Shown here: positions 54,604-62,591 of the stretch, piece by piece
Layout of the letters: each line of letters starts with the position of its first letter
Position numbering within the stretch: the stretch's first letter is position 1
NCBI RefSeq assembly: GCF_022811725.1
Contig: NZ_CP094527.1
Location: 1,364,001 to 1,428,000, forward strand
Reading direction: 5' to 3'
DNA: 64,000 nucleotides
Source: Mucilaginibacter sp. SMC90
GTDB lineage: Bacteria > Bacteroidota > Bacteroidia > Sphingobacteriales > Sphingobacteriaceae
The notes under the pieces: model-generated
Told to the model about the DNA's origin: nothing
The model's input: the letters and a program-made list of their open reading frames with translations, nothing else
Databases searched by the model: none
Program-made: the position numbers and the translations under genes

Positions 54604-55794
54604 TTATACTATCTCCCTCAAAGCCACGCATAAAAGCTCAATTTCTTGTTCGGTGTTATAATAATGTACAGAAGCCCTTACAATGTTGTTCAGGTGGTTT
54701 TTATTCATATAGATGAGTGTTGACGCTGCTTTACCCACTGATACATTGATATGCTTTTCGGCCAGTTTGTTTTTTACCGCTGTGCCATCCCGTTTTTCAA
54801 CAGAAAAGGTAACGATACCACACAACTGATCACCGAAATCGTGTACTGTTATCCCAGTCACTTCCTTCAGTTTTTCGCGTAACAGGTTGGCCAAATACTG
54901 CACACGCTGCCAGGCACGCTCAATTCCAATATCAAGAGCATATTCCACCGCTTTACCAAGGCCAAGCGTTAAGGCGCGGCTTTTCTCGTACACCTCAAAA
55001 CGGCGGGCATCACTGCGCGGTTTAAAATCTGTTTCGGTTACCCATTGCGTGGTGAAGCCATCCATGAAAAACAGTTTTAGTTTGTCCTGAACCGCTTTAC
55101 GTACATACAAAAACCCGGTACCCCGTGGTGCGCGCAAATACTTCCTGCCGGTTACTGCCAGCATATCGCAACCTATTTCCTGCACATCCAGTGGCACATG
55201 GCCTGCGCTTTGGCAGGCATCAAGCAAGTACAGTATATTATGCCTGCGTGCTATTTTGCCAATCTCCACAACCGGCATCATGTAACCCGCTGTTGATGGG
55301 ATATGGGTTGCCGCTATAAGCTTTGTACGGTTGGTGATAGCATCTTCTAATGCCTGTGGCTGAAAATTACCCCGATCATCATTAGGGATCACTTTAAACA
55401 CAACACCATAAGTTTTTTGGGCATGCAGTAAGCCTATCAAATTGGTTACATATTCCATTTCGCAGGTAATGATCTCGTCGCCGGGTTTAAAATCAATACC
55501 GTTAAAGGCCAGCCACCAGCCGGTACTGGCGTTTTCAACTACGGCAATCTCATCTTTATGCGCATTAATGAGTTGGGCTATAAAACTGTAGGTGTTTTCC
55601 AACTCATCACGATAAGTATATTCGGTTTCGTAACCACCGTTTTGCGCCTCTTCATGCAGGTAATTGATAACGGTATCAACTACTACATCCGGCGGTAGGG
55701 ATGAGCCGGCATTGTTAAAATGGATAGTTTTTGTTGTGCCCCGGGTTTCGGCCCTTAGCTGCTGTACTTCCTGTTCGGTTAATATATTTTTCAT
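54604..55794 (-). CDS. Class V aminotransferase-fold PLP enzyme
   Basis: About 396 residues from the ATG at 55794 (MKNILTEQEVQQLRAETRGTTKTIHFNNAGSSLPPD); a longer frame enters the upstream repeat. It is the cysteine-desulfurase/isopenicillin-N-epimerase-like fold, with PLP Lys218 in TGRKYLRAPRGTGFLYVRK and LDACQSAGHVPLDVQEIGCDML just before. Early HFNNAGSS binds the cofactor phosphate region. Whether it is a desulfurase, kynureninase-like or epimerase enzyme cannot be told. Single gene. Confidence 0.88.
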   Translation of the reverse strand: MKNILTEQEVQQLRAETRGTTKTIHFNNAGSSLPPDVVVDTVINYLHEEAQNGGYETEYTYRDELENTYSFIAQLINAHKDEIAVVENASTGWWLAFNGIDFKPGDEIITCEMEYVTNLIGLLHAQKTYGVVFKVIPNDDRGNFQPQALEDAITNRTKLIAATHIPSTAGYMMPVVEIGKIARRHNILYLLDACQSAGHVPLDVQEIGCDMLAVTGRKYLRAPRGTGFLYVRKAVQDKLKLFFMDGFTTQWVTETDFKPRSDARRFEVYEKSRALTLGLGKAVEYALDIGIERAWQRVQYLANLLREKLKEVTGITVHDFGDQLCGIVTFSVEKRDGTAVKNKLAEKHINVSVGKAASTLIYMNKNHLNNIVRASVHYYNTEQEIELLCVALREIV

Positions 55795-55818
55795 AAAGTT
55801 GAAAAGCTGGTTTTTTAA

Positions 55819-55917
55819 TGTAGAGACGCATAATTGCGTTTCCCGCTTGCAATTTAAAACGGTTAACGTTTGGCAAAGCGGCTTGTGCTGCAAGAGACGC
55901 AATTATGCGTCTCTACA
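55819..55917. repeat. Short element with 20-bp terminal inverted repeats
   Basis: GTAGAGACGCATAATTGCGT (55820-55839) and its exact reverse complement (55897-55916) flank ~57 bp. The GTAGAGACGCA...TGCGTCTCTAC form is reminiscent of small non-coding repeats common in Bacteroidota genomes. It sits between the aminotransferase and GNAT genes. Confidence 0.7.
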
Positions 55918-55932
55918 AAAAATAAGAAACAC

Positions 55933-56400
55933 TTAATTGTTTATAAAATTTATTTCCATCATGATATCGGCACGTTTGTAGGTACCCGGCTCAACCGGAA
56001 TTTCGGTAAAACCCAGTTTACGGTAAATGTGGATGGCATTTTCCAAAATCCTGTTTGAAAATAATACCAGCTTTTTTACACCCAGTTCCCTGGCTTTATC
56101 AATCCCCGTTTGGCATAAAAACTGACCTGCACCCGCCCCGCGATGATCACGGTCTACAGCCATTTTGGTAAGCTCATAAACGCCGGCCTCGATGTGCCGC
56201 AGCGCTACAGTACCGATAATTTTTTGGTTTGAAGTAATGAAATAAATATTGCCGCCTGTTTTAATAATGGCCTCGTCGGGATTTTCCAGTACCCATTTGT
56301 CAAAAGGCTCAACGGTAAAATGTTCTTCGAGCCATGCTTTGTTAAATTTTTCAAAGTAGGGGGCGTGTTGCGGCTGATAATCGATAACCTGTAGTTCCAT
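55933..56400 (-). CDS. GNAT family N-acetyltransferase
   Basis: About 155 residues from the ATG at 56400 (MELQVIDYQPQHAPYFEKFNKAWLEEHF). GNAT motifs: GTVALRHIEAGVYELTKMAVDRDHRGAGAGQFL (acetyl-CoA binding, RGxGxG), then ARELGVKKLVLFSNRILENAIHIYRKLGF. It acetylates an amine of unknown identity. It is divergent from the MocR regulator gene 93 bp away, and the two may share control. Confidence 0.85.
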   Translation of the reverse strand: MELQVIDYQPQHAPYFEKFNKAWLEEHFTVEPFDKWVLENPDEAIIKTGGNIYFITSNQKIIGTVALRHIEAGVYELTKMAVDRDHRGAGAGQFLCQTGIDKARELGVKKLVLFSNRILENAIHIYRKLGFTEIPVEPGTYKRADIMMEINFINN

Positions 56401-56492
56401 ATGATTAATGAATTTGATCAATACAAAATAAAAGCATCCTTAAATAGCAAAACAGATGCAGTTTTATTAATTTTGAGCATAACAGATTTTGT

Positions 56493-57938
56493 ATGGAAAG
56501 CCAGGCATTCAAAACAGATGATGAATTTTTATATGCAAAGATTGCTGCAAGAATTGAAAAGCAGATCAAACAAAACCTGCTGAACCCCGGGGATAAGCTG
56601 CCATCGGTGAGGATGCTGAGCCAGGAGCAGGGCATCAGCCTGAACACTGCTTATAAAGCTTATGTTGAGCTTGAAAATATGGGGTTGATTGAAGCACGTA
56701 CCAAATCTGGCTATTATGTAAAATACCTGCCTGCCCGTTTTACCAGTGTGCCTGCAACAAAACCTCCGCTCAAAAAAGTAGAGCAGGCCAGTGTTGCCGA
56801 AATGATAGCGATGGTTTATCGCAACATGTCTGAAGATAGTGTGATCCAGTTGTCACGGTCATCGCCGCCATTGAGTTTGATCCCGCTGGCCAAGCTTAGT
56901 AAATCCATGTTGGAGTCGATCCGTAACAGCCCGTCGGGCAATATTACATACGAGAACCTGCAGGGTAACATCGCATTGCGCAAACAGGTGGCTAAAAATG
57001 CCTTTAACTGGGGCGGCAATATCACCGAAGATGACGTGGTAACTACGCAGGGCTGTCTCGAGGCTTTGATATTTTGCCTGCGGGCCCTTACCAGGCCCGG
57101 CGACACCATCGCTATTGAAAGCCCTACCTACTTTGGTATTTTTAATGTAATGCTAAGCCTTGATTTGAAAGTACTGGAGATTCCCGTTAAACCTGATACG
57201 GGCCTTGACCTGGAATATCTGGAACGGGCAATGGATGAAGTACCAGTAAAAGTATGTTTGTTTGTTACCAATTTTAGCAACCCGATAGGTGTTTGCATGC
57301 CCGACGAACGTAAACAGCAATTGGTGCACTTGCTTGCAAAAAAGCAGGTACCGCTGATTGAGGATGATATTTACGGCGAGATCTATTTTGGTAAAAGCCG
57401 CCCGCGTACCTGTAAAAGCTATGATAAGGAGGGGTTGGTTATCCTCTGTTCATCGGTTTCTAAATCTATAGCACCGGGTTACAGGGTGGGTTGGTGTATC
57501 CCCGGCAGGTTTAAGGAGCAGGTTCTGAATATCAAAATGATGCATTCTATTGCATCAGCAACGCCCACGCAAGCAGCTATCGGTCATTTTTTTGAAACCG
57601 GAAGATATGATTTACATATGAGGCATTTGCGTAAAGCATTGTATACCCAATGCCTGCGCTATACGCAGGCCATAGCAACGTATTTTCCGCCAGGTACAAA
57701 AATCAGCAGGCCGCAGGGCGGTTATGCGCTCTGGGTTGAATTGGATAAAAAAGTGAATGCATTTGAGCTATACCAATTGGCAATAGAGCAAAACATAAGC
57801 ATAGCCCCCGGCCAGATCTTTAGTGTAGATGGTCGTTTTAATAACTTTATCCGCATTAGTTTTGGGCTGGCTTTTGATGAGGTAGTGGAGGAGAGTTTTA
57901 GGGTATTAGGGAAATTGGTGTGCAGTTTAACACAATAG
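56493..57938 (+). CDS. MocR-type GntR/aminotransferase regulator
   Basis: The 481-residue protein has an N-terminal GntR winged helix (residues ~10-75: LYAKIAARIEKQIKQNLLNPGDKLPSVRMLSQEQGISLNTAYKAYVELENMGLIEARTKSGYYV). A fold-type-I aminotransferase-like domain with PLP Lys324 (SSVSKSIAPGYRVGW) follows. MocR regulators sense PLP or an amine through this domain. A TAnnTTTG box (TAATTTTG, 56468-56475) lies just upstream of the start. Divergent from a GNAT gene, a plausible but unproven target. Confidence 0.9.
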   Translation: MESQAFKTDDEFLYAKIAARIEKQIKQNLLNPGDKLPSVRMLSQEQGISLNTAYKAYVELENMGLIEARTKSGYYVKYLPARFTSVPATKPPLKKVEQASVAEMIAMVYRNMSEDSVIQLSRSSPPLSLIPLAKLSKSMLESIRNSPSGNITYENLQGNIALRKQVAKNAFNWGGNITEDDVVTTQGCLEALIFCLRALTRPGDTIAIESPTYFGIFNVMLSLDLKVLEIPVKPDTGLDLEYLERAMDEVPVKVCLFVTNFSNPIGVCMPDERKQQLVHLLAKKQVPLIEDDIYGEIYFGKSRPRTCKSYDKEGLVILCSSVSKSIAPGYRVGWCIPGRFKEQVLNIKMMHSIASATPTQAAIGHFFETGRYDLHMRHLRKALYTQCLRYTQAIATYFPPGTKISRPQGGYALWVELDKKVNAFELYQLAIEQNISIAPGQIFSVDGRFNNFIRISFGLAFDEVVEESFRVLGKLVCSLTQ

Positions 57939-58013
57939 TGTGATAGATATTTAATATTGAATTAATAAAAATAACTGGCTGGTAATATTTACCTTCGCGG
58001 TAAAATATTGTTA

Positions 58014-59711
58014 ATGAAAACCTTAAAAACCTGCCTTGTCATTTTAATAGCATTTGCCGTTAGTTGCAGTAAAACTGAAAATGTTACCCCACCACCACCA
58101 GTGGCACCCACTTTCGGCGATTTTACTATCCCTTCAAAAGAATTTGGTGATGCTGCTTTTAAAATAACCGCACCCAAAAGTACCAGCGATGGTGCTATAA
58201 CTTATACAAGCAGTAACCCTAAAGTAGCAGTTATAAGCGACGAAACTATAACCGTTAAAGGCTCAGGAACTTCGGTAATTACCGCACATCAGGCCGCCAC
58301 CAAAGCTTTCCTTGCCGATTCTGTCAAAACTACTTTTACTGTAGGCCTGTCATCGCCATCGCTTACTGATTTTACCATTGCTGATAAAAAGGTAGGTGAT
58401 GCCGTGTTCACGCTCATAAACCCTAAAAGTAAAAGTACAGGGGCATTCACGTTTAAAAGTTATAATCAGGCTGTAGCAAAGGTATCGGGCAATAAAGTGA
58501 CCATTGTAGGGGCCGGGCGTGGTTCGATAGTAGCTGTACAGGCTGCCACGGCCAACTTCAAAGCAGATTCCATAACGGCAAACTTTACTGTAACAGGTTT
58601 AAAGCCAACGTTAGGGCCGCTTACTCTTCCGGCAAAAAAGGTTGGCGAGCCTGCTTTTATCATAACCAATCCAACCAGTAACAGCACCGGGCTGTTTACA
58701 TATAAAAGCAGCAACACAGCAGTTGCCTATGTAACCGGTAATATGGTAACTATTAAAACTGCCGGTACTACAGAAATCACTGCCATACAAGCGGCCACCG
58801 CCACCTATAGCTCCGACTCAACAAAGGCTACGTTAACTGTTACAACCGGACCAATTGCTCCAACGCTCTATAATTTTGTATTCCCAGAAAAACGCGTTGG
58901 CGACGCGCCCTTTACTATAACTGCACCGGGCAGCACCAGTGCCGGGGCTTTTACCTACACCAGCAGCAGTACCAACGTGGCTACTATAAGCGGCAATAGT
59001 ATCACCATAAAAGCAAAGGGGCAAACAACTATAACCGCAACTCAGGCGGCTATTGGCAGTTATACATCGGGAAAAATAACTGCTGTGTTAACTGTTGAAG
59101 ACCGCGCTGTGACCGGTACGGTTACCGATGTGGATGGTAACGTTTATAAAACTATTACCATAGGTACGCAGACCTGGATGATTGAAAATTTGAAAGTTAC
59201 CCACTATAATGATGGTACGGCTATACCTAATGTAACCGACGATGATACCTGGAAAGGGCTTGTTACCGGTGCTTATTGCAACTATAAAAATGATGCCTCT
59301 ATAGCAGCTACCTATGGTAAATTGTATAACTGGTATGCGGTTACCAATTCAAAAAAACTTGCACCGAAAGGTTTTCATATCCCAACAGATGCCGAATGGA
59401 CAATCTTATATAATTATTTAGGCGGTGAACGGAGTGTTGGCGATAAGCTTCGGGAAGTTGGTACTGCACACTGGTCTGCAAGTGTTTATGAAACTAATAG
59501 CACGTTGTTTACTGCATTGCCAGGAGGTGGGCGCACGTTTGATAAATATTCCGGGGTATTTACCCAATTAACCTCCGATGCTTATTTTTGGAGTACCACG
59601 GCAAACGGAACATTGAATGCCTGGTACATGGATCTGTATGTAAAAGGATATTTTGAGCGGCATGACAGCCCTAAATACTATGGCTATTCGGTAAGGTGTA
59701 TTAAAGATTAA
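58014..59711 (+). CDS. FISUMP-domain surface lipoprotein with four Ig-like repeats
   Basis: About 565 residues from the ATG at 58014. Lipobox LIAFAVSC (Cys18). Four tandem ~83-residue repeats (from about 28 to 362) share the pattern F-x-(I/L)-x-x-K-x-x-G-(D/E), ITNP-like, Y(K/T)S, AVQAAT, resembling bacterial Ig-like (Big) domains. The C-terminal ~200 residues are a Fibrobacter succinogenes major paralogous (FISUMP) domain: DVDGNVYKTITIGTQTWMIENLK, YGKLYNWYAV, APKGFHIPTDAEWTILYNYLGG and YGYSVRCIKD. Probably surface-exposed; adhesion or binding is a guess. Single gene ending in a strong terminator. Confidence 0.87.
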   Translation: MKTLKTCLVILIAFAVSCSKTENVTPPPPVAPTFGDFTIPSKEFGDAAFKITAPKSTSDGAITYTSSNPKVAVISDETITVKGSGTSVITAHQAATKAFLADSVKTTFTVGLSSPSLTDFTIADKKVGDAVFTLINPKSKSTGAFTFKSYNQAVAKVSGNKVTIVGAGRGSIVAVQAATANFKADSITANFTVTGLKPTLGPLTLPAKKVGEPAFIITNPTSNSTGLFTYKSSNTAVAYVTGNMVTIKTAGTTEITAIQAATATYSSDSTKATLTVTTGPIAPTLYNFVFPEKRVGDAPFTITAPGSTSAGAFTYTSSSTNVATISGNSITIKAKGQTTITATQAAIGSYTSGKITAVLTVEDRAVTGTVTDVDGNVYKTITIGTQTWMIENLKVTHYNDGTAIPNVTDDDTWKGLVTGAYCNYKNDASIAATYGKLYNWYAVTNSKKLAPKGFHIPTDAEWTILYNYLGGERSVGDKLREVGTAHWSASVYETNSTLFTALPGGGRTFDKYSGVFTQLTSDAYFWSTTANGTLNAWYMDLYVKGYFERHDSPKYYGYSVRCIKD

Positions 59712-59721
59712 TTCAAAGCAT

Positions 59722-59756
59722 ATGGCAGTTTAGTTTAAACAGGACTAAACTGCCAT
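59722..59756. terminator. Bidirectional terminator
   Basis: ATGGCAGTTTAGT (59722-59734) and ACTAAACTGCCAT (59744-59756) form a perfect 13-bp stem between converging FISUMP and DUF1801 genes. Confidence 0.75.
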
Positions 59757-60178
59757 TATTTACAATGCGTTGTTTCGGCGTGTATAAATGATTGGTCAAG
59801 CAGCTGCGTTAACACCGTTGCATCCACATCTGTTAATTTTGCAATGTGTGTACAACCACCGCTTTGCTTGTGTTTCCCTAATTTTTGCAATAATTGTTCT
59901 TTGTCCCCGAAACCTGGAAGATAGAGTGTAAGCGAACTTTTGCGCGGTGAAAATGCTATGAGCGGTGCATCGCCTTCGCGGCCGCTATCATATTTGTAAT
60001 GGTAACTGCCAAAACCTACAATTGCAGGCCCCCACATTTTGGCTTTATAACCGCTGGCTTTTTCCATTAATTGGGCAAGTTTAAAGCAGTCGGCGCGTTT
60101 GGTTTCATCTGCAACAGTGTTAATAAAATCACTTACGCTCGCTTCTGTTTCGATGGTTTTGTTGGTGTTTTTGGCCAT
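59756..60178 (-). CDS. DUF1801 domain-containing protein
   Basis: A 140-residue cytoplasmic protein matching DUF1801: SVSDFINTVADETKRADCFKLAQLMEKASGYKAKMWGPAIVGFGSYHYKYDSGREGDAPLIAFSPRKSSLTLYLPGF. The function is not established (YdhG-like fold). It converges on the FISUMP gene and shares the terminator between them. Confidence 0.87.
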   Translation of the reverse strand: MAKNTNKTIETEASVSDFINTVADETKRADCFKLAQLMEKASGYKAKMWGPAIVGFGSYHYKYDSGREGDAPLIAFSPRKSSLTLYLPGFGDKEQLLQKLGKHKQSGGCTHIAKLTDVDATVLTQLLDQSFIHAETTHCK

Positions 60179-60218
60179 GATTTTACGCAGATAAAGATTT
60201 AAAACGGATATAAATATA

Positions 60219-60959
60219 TCAGGAAAATTTTATTTTATCCCACAGTTTATTGGTCACAACCTGCTGAATAACCTGCTCCCGGTAATTACGGCTAATTGGG
60301 ATGCGGTGCTGCCCGATAAAAATATCATTCCCCTCAATGCCATCAATTTTACCGGTTGATACGATGTATGACTTATGCACACGGATGAATAATTTGCCGT
60401 CTAAATTTTGCTCCAGGCTTTTGAGATTGAGCAGGGTAATATATTTGCCTTTTGTTGTGAAAATGGTAACATAGTTTTGCATGCCCTCAACGTACAGGAT
60501 CTCATCAAAATAAATTTTTTCGTACTTATTGCCACATTTAATAAAAAAGTAGTTCTCGTTGGCTTCAGGCTTTGGAGCATCGGGCCGGGCCGAATTATTA
60601 AGCAGGCGATGATAATCTTTAGCTTTATTGGCCGATTTAAAAAAACGATCGAACGTGATGGGTTTTAATAAGTAATCGAGCACATTAAGCTGGAAGCCTT
60701 CAAGCGCGTAACTGGGGTAAGCAGTGGTGATAATGACCATGGGCGGCTTCTGCATGATCTTTAAAAAATCGATGCCATTCATTTTAGGCATCTGTATGTC
60801 CAAAAATATCAGTTCAATATTTTGCCGGTCCAGTAGTTTGATCAGTTCGAGCGGGTTTTCGCAGGTACCGGTTAAATTCAAAAAATCAACCTCACGTACG
60901 TAGCTGGCTAATCCCTCGCGGGCTAATGGCTCATCGTCAATTATTGCGCAGTTCATCAT
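60219..60959 (-). CDS. LytTR family response regulator
   Basis: A 246-residue protein. The receiver domain has DDE at 8-10 and phospho-acceptor D54 (IFLDIQMPKMNGIDFL), TAYPSYA and KPI. The C-terminal LytTR DNA-binding domain lies at ~145-245 (FIKCGNKYEKIYFDEILYVEGMQNYVTIFTTKGKY, FIRVHKSYIVSTGKIDGIEGNDIFIGQHRIPISRNYRE). Its start overlaps the end of the histidine kinase gene by four bases (ATGA-type coupling), so the pair is co-translated. It binds DNA to control targets, possibly the divergent outer-membrane gene. Confidence 0.92.
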   Translation of the reverse strand: MMNCAIIDDEPLAREGLASYVREVDFLNLTGTCENPLELIKLLDRQNIELIFLDIQMPKMNGIDFLKIMQKPPMVIITTAYPSYALEGFQLNVLDYLLKPITFDRFFKSANKAKDYHRLLNNSARPDAPKPEANENYFFIKCGNKYEKIYFDEILYVEGMQNYVTIFTTKGKYITLLNLKSLEQNLDGKLFIRVHKSYIVSTGKIDGIEGNDIFIGQHRIPISRNYREQVIQQVVTNKLWDKIKFS

Positions 60960-62089
60960 AATGAAGCCATTTGAAGGGTTTGGGGCAAATGTTCCAGTTC
61001 GGCCAATGTTAATTGCAGGTGTACCTCAAAACGGTTGCCTGCATTTTGAATCTCCAGTTTGTGAACATCGGGGTAGATAAGATCAAGCCTGCGCTTCACA
61101 TTTTGCAGGCCGATGCCCCCATAGTTTAATGCTTCGGTCCCCGGTTCGTTAGATGTGCTGTTGGTAACCGAAAAGTTAAGCTGGTTGTTTGTAAGCCCGA
61201 GTTTAATACGGATCCAGTTAAGCTGGCCGGTATCTTTTGATACATGTTTAAAGGCGTTTTCTACAAAAGTCATAAGTATGAAGGGAGCAATGCCTAAATG
61301 CCCGGGCATAGGTTCGTCAGTTTCAAAAGCGACCTGGACATTATTGTTTTGCCGGAGTTTTTCCAGTTCGATAAAGTTTTCGAGATAAGTTAACTCTTTT
61401 CCTAAAGGGATTTGCTGGTCGTTACACTCATACAGCTGATAGCGCAGCAATTCGGAAAATTTGGCCAATGATGCCGACGCCATGCCCGGGTTTTTATGGA
61501 TCAGGAAAAATATAGAGTTGATACTATTGAACAGGAAATGCGGATTAAACTGGTACTTCAGGAATTTAAGTTCGGTTTCCAGCTTTTCTTTTTCGAGCAA
61601 TTGCTGACGGTGCTGGGTTTGCAGCCAGTTTTTAGTAAGCTTGATACTCATGCCCAATGTCATGCTGGCAATGGTTGAGGGAAACGAGGTATTATAGAAA
61701 TACATAAAATTATCCGGATCAACCCCGAACATTTTTTTCACCGAGCAGCCGGCAAAAAAGGCGCTCAAATAATAGCCGCCATTAATAAGAGACGAAGCGC
61801 AGATCACTGTTAGTGAGAGGTAGGTTACGTATTGCGTGAGGCTGCCCTTTTTCATGTATCTCGGCATCAGATAGTACAGGTTAAAATAAACTGCCAGTGC
61901 CTGCAATACCACATAAGCCAGCATCTTAACACTATAAGCTGAAAAGAACATGGATTTAGCCGCAGCTACGGGGTTAGCCACTGCAATAGTGAACCAAAAA
62001 TAATGGTATACACACCAAAAAGGGATATGGTACAGCTTGTATTTAAACAGCCAGTTTTGGTTTAATGTATCTACTGATAACCCGTTCAT
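60956..62089 (-). CDS. LytS/YehU-type sensor histidine kinase
   Basis: A 377-residue protein with about four membrane helices in residues 1-150. A His_kinase domain follows, with the phospho-acceptor in FNPHFLFNSINSIFFLI (H184), and a C-terminal ATPase with FVENAFKHV and GIGLQNVKRRLDLIY. It lacks a large extracytoplasmic sensor, so the membrane segments themselves may sense the signal. It forms an overlapping pair with the LytTR regulator. Confidence 0.92.
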   Translation of the reverse strand: MNGLSVDTLNQNWLFKYKLYHIPFWCVYHYFWFTIAVANPVAAAKSMFFSAYSVKMLAYVVLQALAVYFNLYYLMPRYMKKGSLTQYVTYLSLTVICASSLINGGYYLSAFFAGCSVKKMFGVDPDNFMYFYNTSFPSTIASMTLGMSIKLTKNWLQTQHRQQLLEKEKLETELKFLKYQFNPHFLFNSINSIFFLIHKNPGMASASLAKFSELLRYQLYECNDQQIPLGKELTYLENFIELEKLRQNNNVQVAFETDEPMPGHLGIAPFILMTFVENAFKHVSKDTGQLNWIRIKLGLTNNQLNFSVTNSTSNEPGTEALNYGGIGLQNVKRRLDLIYPDVHKLEIQNAGNRFEVHLQLTLAELEHLPQTLQMASL

Positions 62090-62591
62090 TTTTTCTTTAA
62101 TTGTTGATTCTACATCTCACCCACGGTATTGACTCACCCCGACATCGCTGCGCTCGTCACCCCTCTCTACGCAAGCGTAAAGAGGGGATGCTTTTATTTT
62201 TCTTACCCTCTTTACGCTTGCGTAGAGAGGGTGGTCCAGTGAAGCGTAGACCGGGTGAGTCGACTGTACGCCATGATACCCCGAGGGTGGGTTCAAAAAA
62301 TCGTCATTGCGAGGACGTTTTTTATATAATGATTTCCAACATCATACCTAAAGATACAGCAATTGCATCGATTTATGCACCGTCATTATATCAACCGGTA
62401 TAAATAATTGACCAAATGCAACGCTTAACTTATAAATGGTAAAAAAGCTAATATGATTTTGATTTTAAGTGGATTAGGCTTCTTTTATGTAGCTCGTCAA
62501 TTATCCGCAGCTGCTCATCATTGAAGTTTTTTAAAGTTTAACAACCGGTTTTTATTTGCCGGCATAACCGCTAAAAAGGTTGTGAAAACAT
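62090..62591. other. Intergenic region between two-component and outer-membrane genes
   Basis: About 500 bp holding the nested repeat above. The right half (62320-62591) is AT-rich and should carry the promoter of the outer-membrane protein gene, but no clear TTG-TAnnTTTG pair was found. Confidence 0.4.
62101..62300. repeat. Nested inverted repeat (REP-like) upstream of histidine kinase gene
   Basis: The inner arms CCCTCTCTACGCAAGCGTAA and the reverse-complementary TTTACGCTTGCGTAGAGAGG surround a short A/T loop (about 62160-62231). Outer arms GACTCACC (62131-62138) and GGGTGAGTC (about 62253-62261) extend it. A CGTCATTGCGAGG fragment (about 62304-62316) nearby resembles a common Bacteroidota intergenic repeat. 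No gene is present. Confidence 0.6.

Noticed and set aside
62101..62403. 100-codon rightward frame upstream of the outer-membrane gene
   Set aside because: It lies inside the nested inverted repeat; its low-complexity composition reflects the palindromes.
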